Origin: Acetobacter cerevisiae
GTDB lineage: Bacteria > Pseudomonadota > Alphaproteobacteria > Acetobacterales > Acetobacteraceae
Length of the DNA: 61,112 nucleotides
Reading direction: 5' to 3'
NCBI RefSeq assembly: GCF_001580535.1
Contig: NZ_LHZA01000144.1
Location: forward strand, 1-61,112
Each line of letters begins with the position of its first letter. Position 1 is the stretch's first letter. The position numbers were made by a program, and so were the translations under genes. Below, piece by piece: positions 45,921 to 53,604 of the stretch. The notes beneath the pieces were generated by a model. The model saw nothing but the letters and a program-made list of their open reading frames with translations. It was not told where the DNA came from and searched no databases.

Positions 45921-45935
45921 ATTTCATTTTACAGA

Positions 45936-45974
45936 GGCCAGCAAAGAAACCTTGTATGTTTCCTTCTGCTGGCC
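45936..45974 (+). other. Stem-loop after cbtA
   Basis: GGCCAGC pairs with GCTGGCC, and GAAAC with GTTTC, around CTTGTAT and an internal bulge. There is no T run, so it is not a standard terminator. It may stabilise the cbtBA mRNA end or affect the next gene. Confidence 0.45.
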
Positions 45975-46019
45975 CGGCGGGCTGGAAAACCATTCAGGCA
46001 AAAGCCCCTTCGGATCTCT

Positions 46020-47489
46020 ATGTCTCTGCGCGCTCCCTTTTTTAAAACGCTTTTCCACCACCGTTTTATGCCTGCCGTCCTGCTTCTGCTCTTTACGGTT
46101 GCCTCGCGTTTTCAGACATTCGGAAATCCTCTCCTTAATATTGATGAAGAATTCTACCTCTTTGGCGGAGGTCGGATTTTACACGGGGATCTGCCCTATC
46201 TCGCCTTCTGGGACAGAAAGCCTGCGCTTTTATTTGTGCTTTACGCGGGTTTTCATCTTTTTGGGGCGTATCGTGTGCTGGCCTATCAAATAGGTGCGGC
46301 ACTGGCGGTGTGGGGCACCAGCCTTTTGCTCTACAAAATGGCCCGCACCCTGACATCGCGCGGCGGCGCAGTGGTGGCGGCCATGCTGTATTGCACCGGC
46401 CTTACCCTGTGCGGGGGTGAAGGCGGGCAAACACCGGTTTTCTATACGCTGCTTGTCGCAGCCGCCATGGCGCTGGTTCTGTTCAAAGTGGTGCTGGCAC
46501 CAGATGGCCCCCGGCAGGTACGCCGGGTGGGCATGCTGGCCATGGGGCTGTTTGGCCTGTCCATGCAGATCAAATACACCACAGTGTTTGAAGGCTGTTT
46601 TCTGGGCCTTTACCTGCTCTGGTATGCGGCGCGCCATGGGCAGACACGGCGCGGCCTGTGTGCGGATGCCACCCTTTGGGTGCTCCCGGCAGTCCTGCCC
46701 ACGGCGGCAGTTTTCCTGTTTTACGCCATCATCGGCCATGCGCATGACTGGTTTTTTGCCAATGTGGATTCCATTTTTCTGCGTGCGGCGATGCCGCCAG
46801 CCGAAACGGCCGCTCTGAGAATAAGGCTGCTCAAAGCCATTGCCCCGCTGCTTGCCGGGGGCGTTGTTGCGGTCTGGTTGTTCCGCCATGCGCCGGGGCA
46901 GGCCCAGCGACAGTTTCTCAGCTTGTGGGCGGTGGCCGCCTGCTGCGGTGTGGCCGTATTTGGCGGCTGGTATTTCCATTATGCGCTGCCGCTTTTTGCA
47001 CCACTTGCCGTCATCAGCAGCCCTTTGTGGAACCGGAAAGCGGGCCGGTTCTGGCTGGTGCTTGTGCTGGCTGTGCAGACCGTCACCGCACAGAAGCGTC
47101 TGCACAAGCACCGTCTTGAGAATGGCAATATGCGGACCTATCAGGCCTATCTGGCTGCTATGCCGGACCCTAAAGGCTGCCTGTTTGTGTATGAAGGGCC
47201 GCCCATTTTGTATGACACCTCACACTGGTGCGGCCTGACAAACCACCCCTTCCCCGGCCATTTCAATGAGCAGGCGGAAATCCACTCGACCGGGATGAAC
47301 CCCTCTGCGGAGCTGGACCATGTGCTGGCACAAAAGCCCCGCTACGTTGTGACGCAGGCTCCGGCCTGGGCGGGTGAAAACCTGAGCATCCGCGCCCACC
47401 TGTTCCAGACGCTGACACAGGATTACCGGGAAGTTTACCGCCATCAGGGTCCGCAAACTGCGGTTGTGGTGTATCAGCGCGCTCCGTGA
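46020..47489 (+). CDS. GT39-like polytopic glycosyltransferase
   Basis: A 489-residue inner-membrane protein with about ten helices and a soluble C-terminal segment of about 110 residues. Helix 1 is followed by FGNPLLNIDEEFYLFGGGRI, where the Asp-Glu pair fits the catalytic acidic residue of GT-C/PMT-type enzymes, and by GDLPYLAFWDRKPALLF, a motif common in GT39 proteins. The C-terminal segment has CGLTNHPFPGHF. Donor is probably a polyprenyl-phosphate sugar; acceptor unknown. It follows cbtA by 100 bases and a hairpin, and probably has its own promoter. It resembles the proteins at 12919 and 24936. Confidence 0.78.
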   Translation: MSLRAPFFKTLFHHRFMPAVLLLLFTVASRFQTFGNPLLNIDEEFYLFGGGRILHGDLPYLAFWDRKPALLFVLYAGFHLFGAYRVLAYQIGAALAVWGTSLLLYKMARTLTSRGGAVVAAMLYCTGLTLCGGEGGQTPVFYTLLVAAAMALVLFKVVLAPDGPRQVRRVGMLAMGLFGLSMQIKYTTVFEGCFLGLYLLWYAARHGQTRRGLCADATLWVLPAVLPTAAVFLFYAIIGHAHDWFFANVDSIFLRAAMPPAETAALRIRLLKAIAPLLAGGVVAVWLFRHAPGQAQRQFLSLWAVAACCGVAVFGGWYFHYALPLFAPLAVISSPLWNRKAGRFWLVLVLAVQTVTAQKRLHKHRLENGNMRTYQAYLAAMPDPKGCLFVYEGPPILYDTSHWCGLTNHPFPGHFNEQAEIHSTGMNPSAELDHVLAQKPRYVVTQAPAWAGENLSIRAHLFQTLTQDYREVYRHQGPQTAVVVYQRAP

Positions 47490-47598
47490 CCCCGCCGAGG
47501 CCGTATCCGGCACGAAGAGTCTTGCGCCGGACGGCAGGGTGTGCGAGCGTTTTCATTGCGATTTGTGAGTGAGTCGTTTGCAGAAAAGGGATTGGACA

Positions 47599-47808
47599 AT
47601 GCCTGCACGGTACAAAGCAAAGGCTGTGAAAAAGTCGTCTTTCCAGAACATGCTGCTGTTTCCCATCATGTTCATGCCTCTGGCGATACTGTATGTGGCA
47701 AACCTGCCCATAAGCGACCTTGATAAAGGGCTGCTGGATGGGGCCGTGGCGGGTATGCAGGTGCTGATGGTTCTGGCGCTTTACCGGTTCAAAACCTCTA
47801 AAAAGTAA
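47599..47808 (+). CDS. Small membrane protein, 69 aa
   Basis: Two hydrophobic segments (MLLFPIMFMPLAILYVANLP and GAVAGMQVLMVLALYRF) lie between basic ends (MPARYKAKAVKKSS and KTSKK). AGGG 8 bases before the ATG at 47599 supports this start over upstream codons. No family was recognised. Its 3' end overlaps the convergent HxlR gene by 11 bases. Confidence 0.65.
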   Translation: MPARYKAKAVKKSSFQNMLLFPIMFMPLAILYVANLPISDLDKGLLDGAVAGMQVLMVLALYRFKTSKK

Positions 47809-48223
47809 CGCTCTGCTCGGGCGTATGCTCCGCAGGGCATGCGCCTGATGCCTGCTTTGCCGTCAGAGCGTCCAGCTCAGCCGCGTGGTCAATGGCCCAT
47901 GTGTAGAGCATTTCTATGGGTTCAATAAAAATCAGGCCTGCGGGTGTCAGGCGATACTCCACGCTGGGCGGCATGATCTGCTGAACATGGCGGCTGACGA
48001 GGCCGGACTGTTCCAGTTCACGCAACGTCTGGGTCATCATTTTTTTGGACAGGCCCGGCACACTCCGCTGGAGTTTGCCCGGTCGTGATGCGTCCCCCAG
48101 CAGATGCAGCGTATGCAGGATCATGGTGGTCCATTTTCCGCTGAACAGACGCAGCACGCGGCGCGGCGCGCAATCTTCCACAAACGGAGCCTGACGATAA
48201 ACCGACGGTAGCGAAGAAGGCAT
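47798..48223 (-). CDS. HxlR-family transcriptional regulator
   Basis: A 141-residue winged-helix protein. It shows the HxlR core: LRLFSGKWTTMILHTLHLLG, RPGKLQRSVPGLSKKMMTQTLRELEQSGLVSR, and PPSVEYRLTPAG in the wing. The Cys at CAPRR sits where many HxlR proteins have a redox or electrophile-sensing Cys. AAAGGTG 8 bases before the ATG at 48223 fixes the start. It diverges from the PRISE-type reductase gene, with palindromic sequence between them, so that gene is the likely target. Confidence 0.9.
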   Translation of the reverse strand: MPSSLPSVYRQAPFVEDCAPRRVLRLFSGKWTTMILHTLHLLGDASRPGKLQRSVPGLSKKMMTQTLRELEQSGLVSRHVQQIMPPSVEYRLTPAGLIFIEPIEMLYTWAIDHAAELDALTAKQASGACPAEHTPEQSVTF

Positions 48224-48248
48224 GGTGTGGGCACCTTTTGGTAACCAG

Positions 48249-48264
48249 GGCACGAAATAGTGCC
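48249..48264. promoter_or_regulatory. Candidate HxlR operator
   Basis: GGCAC and GTGCC flank GAAATA, in the 107-base gap between the divergent hxlR and reductase genes. A second small dyad, TGGT-A-ACCA, lies at 48239-48247. Either could be the HxlR site. Confidence 0.45.
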
Positions 48265-48330
48265 GTCTGGCGCACGAAAAACCAGAAGCGCAGAGTGCAG
48301 GACAGAGGATAAACCGGAAAGGAAAATCTG

Positions 48331-49395
48331 ATGTCCAGAATAGCTCTTGTTGTGGGTGCGACAGGTATTGTCGGGCAAAATCTCTCCGCGCGGCTGGTGG
48401 CGGATGGCTGGGTGGTTTACGGGCTGGCCCGCAGGCCGCGCACGGAGAGCGCGGGGGTCTTGCCGGTGGCAGCGGATTTACTCAACCCGGAGGCCCTCTC
48501 TGCGGCGCTGGCGGGGCTGCGGCCCACACATGTGTTTTTCTGCTCATGGTTGCGGCATGCAACGGAAGCTGAAAACTGCCGCGTGAACAGCGCCATGGTG
48601 CGCAATCTGTTTCACGCCCTGCCCGCACCGGACGCTGTGGAGCACGCGGCGCTGACCACGGGCTTGAAGCATTATCTCGGCCCGTTTGAAGCCTACGCCA
48701 GCGGCACCCCGCCGCAGACACCCTTCCGCGAGGACATGCCACGCCTGCCGCTGGAAAACTTCTATTACGATCAGGAAGACGCGCTGTATGAAGCGGCGCA
48801 ACAGCACGGATTTTCATGGAGCGTGCATCGCCCGCATACCGTGATTGGTTATGCCGTGGGGAATGCCATGAATATGGGTTCGACGCTGGCGGTTTATGCG
48901 TCTCTCTGCAAGGAAACGGGCCGTCCGTTTGTGTTCCCCGGCTCCCCTATGCAGTGGCACGGGCTGACGGATCTGACCGATGCCCGCCAGCTTGCCCGGC
49001 ACCTTGTGTGGGCCTCCACCAGTGCGGCAGGGCGGAATGAGGCGTTTAATATCGTGAATGGGGATGTGATCCGCTGGAAGTGGCTGTGGCCGCAACTGGC
49101 TGCATGGTTCGGGCTGGACGCAGCACCCTACCCGGAAGAGGCTTCCCCCCTCGCCCCGAAGCTGGCGCAGGATGGAGAACTCTGGGCCAGCCTGAGCAAG
49201 AAGCATGGATTGCGGGAGCCTGACATCACACACCTGGCCTCGGCCTGGCACACGGATGCTGATCTGGGCCGCCCGGTGGAATGTGTAACGGACATGACCA
49301 AAAGCCGACTGGCGGGCTTTACCGATTATTGCGCCACCCCCACCGCGTTTTTTGACCTGTTTACGCGGATGCGGGCGGAGCGGTTGATTCCGTAA
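48331..49395 (+). CDS. PRISE-type short-chain dehydrogenase/reductase
   Basis: A 354-residue NAD(P)-dependent SDR. The Rossmann motif VGATGIVGQNL is at the N-terminus. NFYYDQEDALYEAA carries the Tyr of the unusual NFYY motif that marks the PRISE family (progesterone 5-beta-reductase/iridoid synthase-like enone reductases), and SWSVHRPHTVIGYA follows it. Members reduce activated C=C bonds in enones, so a role in handling reactive carbonyls or enones is plausible. AAGGAAA precedes the ATG. It diverges from an HxlR regulator, a common arrangement for electrophile-responsive reductases. Confidence 0.88.
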   Translation: MSRIALVVGATGIVGQNLSARLVADGWVVYGLARRPRTESAGVLPVAADLLNPEALSAALAGLRPTHVFFCSWLRHATEAENCRVNSAMVRNLFHALPAPDAVEHAALTTGLKHYLGPFEAYASGTPPQTPFREDMPRLPLENFYYDQEDALYEAAQQHGFSWSVHRPHTVIGYAVGNAMNMGSTLAVYASLCKETGRPFVFPGSPMQWHGLTDLTDARQLARHLVWASTSAAGRNEAFNIVNGDVIRWKWLWPQLAAWFGLDAAPYPEEASPLAPKLAQDGELWASLSKKHGLREPDITHLASAWHTDADLGRPVECVTDMTKSRLAGFTDYCATPTAFFDLFTRMRAERLIP

Positions 49396-49421
49396 GGCGG
49401 GTTTCTGCTCCTACCGCAGCT

Positions 49422-50273
49422 TTACGGCACACCCAGCGCGCGCACGCGCCAGTTCCCGGCGTGGCGGGTGAAGAGGCTGGTGGTTTGCGGGGCGATGTCC
49501 AGCCGGGTGGCCATCTCCGGGCCGCCTTGCAGAATATGCGTTGCGAGTGCGCGCACTACGGCGGGGCGGGCAATGAGCAGGTGCGTGCGAGCGCTTGTGT
49601 CTGACCGTGTGCGTGACTGTTTACCGGAGGGGGCTCTGGGGCGAGCGCCGCTGCTGGAGGGACTGTTTGAAAGGTCGGCAGCACCCGGTTCGACTGCTGC
49701 CATTTCCCCTTGGGATGCGGCGGTGAGCCACGCACCAATTCGGGTGTGAAACTGGCGGAGGCTTTCGCCCTCCGGTGGGGCAAAATCTGGATCGTGCAGG
49801 AAGATATTCAGGGCGTCTGGCGGAAGATCACGCAAGGCCTGTCCGTGCCATGCGCCGTAATTCCGGTCCTTCAGGTTGGCGGTGCGTATTACGGGGAGGT
49901 CGGCAAAGACCGTTGATAAACCGGTGCTTTCGGGCACGTCTTTTGCCTGAAGATTGTGGAGCTGCCCGGCAGATTGGGGGGCGTGGCCTGACGCGATGGC
50001 GTCGGGATCAGGGAGGGGACGTGCCGTGTCCAAACCCTCGCACGCGCAGTCCTCGGCCAGAATGATCTGTGTAAAGCGTGGTGGCTTGCGGAGGTGGGGG
50101 AGAAGGAAGCCCTCCGCTCCAGTAGGATAGCGGGCGACCGTTTTTGCCTCGCGGGGTGGGATGCGGCCTTGTTTGGCGGCGTCTGGAAGCGTTGTGGTCA
50201 GGCAGACAAGCCGGATGGTCTGGGGCTGCGGAACCGGAGACCGGGACGGAGTGGGCGTGGGGGTCTGAGACAT
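49422..50273 (-). CDS. Degenerate histidine-phosphatase-family protein in corrinoid cluster
   Basis: A 283-residue protein with the overall layout of the phosphoglycerate mutase/CobC phosphatase superfamily: RLVCLTTTLPDAAKQGRI at the start, RTANLKDRNYGAWHGQAL, FAPPEGESLRQFHTRIGAWL, and HLLIARPAVVRALATHIL. In active members the first motif reads LVRHG and the last TH before VIRA; here they are LVCLT and ARPAVVRA, so both catalytic His residues seem lost. It starts 2 bases after the cobD stop and is presumably co-translated. CobC-type enzymes remove phosphate from alpha-ribazole-5'-phosphate; this one may be non-catalytic or catalyse differently. A long Ser/Arg-rich insert lies at about residues 195-235. 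Confidence 0.75.
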   Translation of the reverse strand: MSQTPTPTPSRSPVPQPQTIRLVCLTTTLPDAAKQGRIPPREAKTVARYPTGAEGFLLPHLRKPPRFTQIILAEDCACEGLDTARPLPDPDAIASGHAPQSAGQLHNLQAKDVPESTGLSTVFADLPVIRTANLKDRNYGAWHGQALRDLPPDALNIFLHDPDFAPPEGESLRQFHTRIGAWLTAASQGEMAAVEPGAADLSNSPSSSGARPRAPSGKQSRTRSDTSARTHLLIARPAVVRALATHILQGGPEMATRLDIAPQTTSLFTRHAGNWRVRALGVP

Positions 50274-50275
50274 AG

Positions 50276-51523
50276 TCAGGAGCCGGATCGGGATACGGGG
50301 CTTTTGGGGGATGCAGCCCATGCCTGCAAGGCGGTTTCCAGTCGGGACCATGCGGCGTCTGTCGCAGGCAGGCCGAGGCGGAGGCGGCCCGGCTGGTCTG
50401 CAAAAATGCGGGTCACGAGGCCGTAGGTGCAGAAATGTCGCCAGAGGCTCGCGGCATCGGGATGCAGCACTAAGGTGAACAGGCTGGCCTGCCCGGTGTG
50501 GCGCAGGGCGGCGGCATCCAGAAGAGTGGTCAGGCGGGTATGGGCAGCGCGGGCCTGTGTTTTGGCGGTGCGGAGCCATCCGGTGTCTCGCAGGGCTTGT
50601 CGTCCGGCCGCCAGACCGAGACTGCCCACAGGCCATGACCCGAGCACAGCGCGGGCTTGTGCGGCGACTTCCGGGCTGGCGAGCAGAAAGCCCAGCCGCA
50701 CACCGGGCAGGCCGTAGGTTTTGCCGAAGGACCGCAAGACAACCAGTGCGGGATGCGGCAGGAGGGGAGCAATGCTCTCCTGCTCAAAATCCGCGAAGGC
50801 TTCATCTACAATCAGAACAGTGCCGTGCGCGGCGCAAGTGTTGGCCAGTGTGTGCAGCCACGCCGCAGAGAGAAGGCGACCATCGGGGTTGTTGGGGTTA
50901 CAGACCACGCAGACCGTGCCGGGTTGAGTGGCGGCCTGCTCCAGTGCTGCGGGGTCCGTCACCTGCTGCACGGGCACGCCCTGCAAACGCCATGCCTGCG
51001 CGTGGCCGGAATAGGTTGGCCCCAGCAGGCACACGCGCTGCGCGGGCAGCAGGCGCGGCAGCAGGGCAATCAGGCTTTGGCTCCCGGCCCCGGCCACCAC
51101 CATGTCGGGACTGCTCAGCCCGTAGGCGAAGGCAGCGGCAGCCTGAAGGTCGGCTTCCTCGTCTTCTTCCGGCAGGCGGGCCAGCACGGTCGGGTCTGGC
51201 ATCCGAAGGGGATAAGCATACGGGCTGATGCCGGTGGAGAGGTCATAATAAGGCCGGGGTGCTTCCGGAAAATGCGCTATGACGGCCCGGACCTGCCCGC
51301 CGTGGGTGGGAAATGGGAGAGCCTCTGGCGACGCGGACGCGGGAGCAGAAACCGGCACGGGTGGCGCAGTGCGCACCGTGGGGGAGGCAGCGCGCATTGG
51401 TGGCACGGATGCTGACTCAGGGATGGCAGCGGATGGGGCGTGCGTGGTAGTCTGCGGGCTTCCCTGCATGCTTTTGGTCGGTTCTGCTCCGGCCTGCCCG
51501 CTTAGTGAGTCTGCTACCCGCAT
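50276..51523 (-). CDS. cobD: L-threonine-O-3-phosphate decarboxylase, PLP enzyme
   Basis: A 415-residue fold-type I PLP enzyme that makes (R)-1-amino-2-propanol phosphate, the linker arm of cobalamin. Its core begins FPTHGGQVRAVIAHFPEAP, then YYDLSTGISPYAYPL, NPNNPDGRLL, VDEAFADFE and the PLP-Lys motif LRSFGKTYGLPGVRLGF. An unusual Ala/Pro/Ser-rich N-terminal extension of about 70 residues precedes the core. ATG 51523 is chosen because GAGGGA sits upstream at good spacing. It shares two bases with the ATG of the divergent cbiB. The phosphatase-like gene follows directly. The same enzyme is called CobC in Pseudomonas nomenclature. Confidence 0.92.
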   Translation of the reverse strand: MRVADSLSGQAGAEPTKSMQGSPQTTTHAPSAAIPESASVPPMRAASPTVRTAPPVPVSAPASASPEALPFPTHGGQVRAVIAHFPEAPRPYYDLSTGISPYAYPLRMPDPTVLARLPEEDEEADLQAAAAFAYGLSSPDMVVAGAGSQSLIALLPRLLPAQRVCLLGPTYSGHAQAWRLQGVPVQQVTDPAALEQAATQPGTVCVVCNPNNPDGRLLSAAWLHTLANTCAAHGTVLIVDEAFADFEQESIAPLLPHPALVVLRSFGKTYGLPGVRLGFLLASPEVAAQARAVLGSWPVGSLGLAAGRQALRDTGWLRTAKTQARAAHTRLTTLLDAAALRHTGQASLFTLVLHPDAASLWRHFCTYGLVTRIFADQPGRLRLGLPATDAAWSRLETALQAWAASPKSPVSRSGS

Positions 51524-52508
51524 GGTGTTCCCTCTTTCCGTCACGCTCCCCGTAGCAGCCCTTGCCGCCATTCTGGAAGCCGCTTGCGGTTATCCCCCTG
51601 CCCTGCTGGCGGCTATCGGGCATCCGGTAATGTGGTTTGGGGCCTTGATAGACAGGCTGGACACAGCCCTCAACCAGCCAGAATTTTCCGATCGAAAACG
51701 CCGCTGGATGGGCGTGCTGGCGTTGATCCTGATTGTAGGCGTGCCGCTCTGGATTACCGGGGCGGTGCTGGATGTGGGGTATCGTTTTCTGCCAGCCCCC
51801 GTCATGCTGGGTGTGCAGGCCTTGGGCACCTGCACGCTGGTCGCGCAGAAATCCTTATGGGAGCATGTGCGCGCTGTGGGCATTGGCCTGCGGCAGAACG
51901 GGCTGGCCGGAGGGCGGCAGGCTGTGGCGCAGATTGTCGGGCGGGACACCGCCGCGCTGGATGAAGCCGGGATTGTGCGGGCCGCGCTGGAAAGTCTGGC
52001 CGAGAATTTCTCCGATGGCATTGTGGCCCCCCTGCTGTGGGCAGCGGTATTCGGCCTGCCGGGGGCGGTGTTCTACAAGGCGGTCAATACGGCGGACAGC
52101 ATGATTGGCCACCTCACCCCGCGCCATGCCGCTTTTGGCTGGGCGGCGGCCAAACTGGATGATGCGGTAAATCTGCCTGCCTCCCGCGTTGCGGCACTCT
52201 GCCTGATCTTAGCCGCCCCGGCGGAGAACCGGGCCGCAGCCCGCGCGGCAGTGCGACGGGATGCGCCGCGCCATCGGTCCCCCAACGCAGGCTGGCCGGA
52301 AGCCGCCATGGCAGGAGCGTTGGGCCTGCGGCTGGCGGGGCCGCGCCTTTATAAAGGGGTGCGCGTGGAGGATGCGTGGATGGGGGCCGGAACGCCGGAT
52401 GCAACCGTGGCGGATCTGGACCGGGGGCTGGTGCTGTATCGGCGCGCCTGCCTTATTCTGGTGGGGGTCTTGCTGGTGGGGGCACTTCTCTTCATGATCC
52501 CGGCATGA
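51522..52508 (+). CDS. cbiB: Adenosylcobinamide-phosphate synthase
   Basis: A 328-residue polytopic inner-membrane protein that attaches aminopropanol phosphate (made by CobD) to adenosylcobyric acid. The CbiB signature is present: GHPVMWFGALIDRLD, QIVGRDTAALDEAGIVRAALESLAENFSDGIVAPLLW (quoted regions include ESLAENFSDGIVAPL), YKAVNTADSMIGH and SPNAGWPEAAMAGAL. The ATG at 51522 overlaps the cobD start on the other strand, with no ribosome site visible, so the mRNA may be leaderless. Its stop overlaps bluB (ATGA). Pseudomonas nomenclature calls it CobD. Confidence 0.95.
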   Translation: MVFPLSVTLPVAALAAILEAACGYPPALLAAIGHPVMWFGALIDRLDTALNQPEFSDRKRRWMGVLALILIVGVPLWITGAVLDVGYRFLPAPVMLGVQALGTCTLVAQKSLWEHVRAVGIGLRQNGLAGGRQAVAQIVGRDTAALDEAGIVRAALESLAENFSDGIVAPLLWAAVFGLPGAVFYKAVNTADSMIGHLTPRHAAFGWAAAKLDDAVNLPASRVAALCLILAAPAENRAAARAAVRRDAPRHRSPNAGWPEAAMAGALGLRLAGPRLYKGVRVEDAWMGAGTPDATVADLDRGLVLYRRACLILVGVLLVGALLFMIPA

Positions 52509-53143
52509 CAGCCCCCCTCTTCTCCCCCGCTTTTCGTGCCTCTCTGGACCAGCTTTTTACCTGGCGACGCGATGTGCGCCATTTCCGCACGGACCCGGTG
52601 CCCGAGGCCGTGCTGTCTCGCCTTCTGGAAACCGCCTGCCTTGCCCCCTCCGTGGGGTTGAGTGAACCCTGGCGCTTTGTGCGCGTGGATGCTCCGGCAC
52701 GTCGCGCTGAAATCCGGGAAAACTTTGCCCGCTGTAATGCGGAAGCACTGACGGGCCATAGCGGCGATGATGCCCAGCGTTACGCCACGCTCAAGCTGGC
52801 CGGGCTGGATGATGCGCCGCACCATATTGCCGTCTTTTGTGACACCAACCCCGCACAGGGGCGCGGGCTGGGGCGTGGCACCATGCCGGAAACCACAGTG
52901 TGGTCTGCCGTCATGGCCATTCACACCTTCTGGCTGGCGGCCACGGCGGAGGGTGTCGGGCTGGGGTGGGTCTCCATCCTGAACCCGCAGGACGCCAGCC
53001 GCACGCTCTGCATTACGCCGGACTGGCAGTTTCTGGCCTATCTGTGTGTGGGCTATCCGGCGGAACAGGCCGACACACCGGAGCTGGAACGCCGGGGATG
53101 GGAGCAACGCAACCCGGCCCGCAGGCAATGGATTAACCGCTGA
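52505..53143 (+). CDS. bluB: 5,6-dimethylbenzimidazole synthase BluB
   Basis: A 212-residue nitroreductase-fold enzyme that cannibalises FMN to make 5,6-dimethylbenzimidazole, the cobalamin lower ligand. Family features are FTWRRDVRHFRTDPVPE, LETACLAPSVGLSEPWRFV, the helix containing TTVWSAVMAIHTFWLAATAEG and GLGWVSILNP. Its ATG overlaps the cbiB stop. Having bluB next to cbiB, together with cobT, suggests the organism makes true cobalamin rather than a pseudo-corrinoid. Confidence 0.95.
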   Translation: MTAPLFSPAFRASLDQLFTWRRDVRHFRTDPVPEAVLSRLLETACLAPSVGLSEPWRFVRVDAPARRAEIRENFARCNAEALTGHSGDDAQRYATLKLAGLDDAPHHIAVFCDTNPAQGRGLGRGTMPETTVWSAVMAIHTFWLAATAEGVGLGWVSILNPQDASRTLCITPDWQFLAYLCVGYPAEQADTPELERRGWEQRNPARRQWINR

Positions 53144-53604
53144 ATCTGGCCTGTTGCCGGAGCGTATGACGGCGTGGGAACGAGTCCGGCACATTCGTCT
53201 CAAAATTAAGAATCCATGACGCGGCCTGCGCTTCTGCATGCTGCGGACCGGAGGGCTGCCCTGCGCGCCTGCCGAAAAATCATGACAGATTTTTGATGGT
53301 TTATGAGACTTTCTGATAAATTAAGGCAGTCTTTCAAACCAGAAATCGGCCCGAAAAGCCCCCTGACACGACCAGTAATTTTCTCTTTCCTGCGTTTTCA
53401 AAGCGTCAGAAGATCATAAAGTTTATTTTAAGGTTTTTTGGTATATACTCGCTTTTTATAAATCTCATCTCACGAAATATTGTCAGACTCTTTTTGATAT
53501 AATTAACACTATGTAATATTGACATGAATCATTGAGATTTCTACCTATTTCACAGAAAACCAGTTTATCTATAACAAAGTTTTATAATTTTCTGAGGATT
53601 TAGT
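53144..53604. other. Long AT-rich upstream region of the porin-pdc unit
   Basis: No credible gene. The second half is strongly AT-rich and contains a perfect TATAAT at 53498-53503 and TTGACA at 53519-53524, either of which may belong to a promoter; a fully consensus -35/-10 pair was not found. GAGGA lies 6 bases before the GTG of the next gene. Length and composition suggest regulated transcription of the porin and pdc. Confidence 0.5.

Noticed and set aside
53144..53604. Thiamine (TPP) riboswitch before the porin-pdc unit
   Set aside because: PDC uses TPP, so I looked for the thi-box motif, but none was found on either strand.
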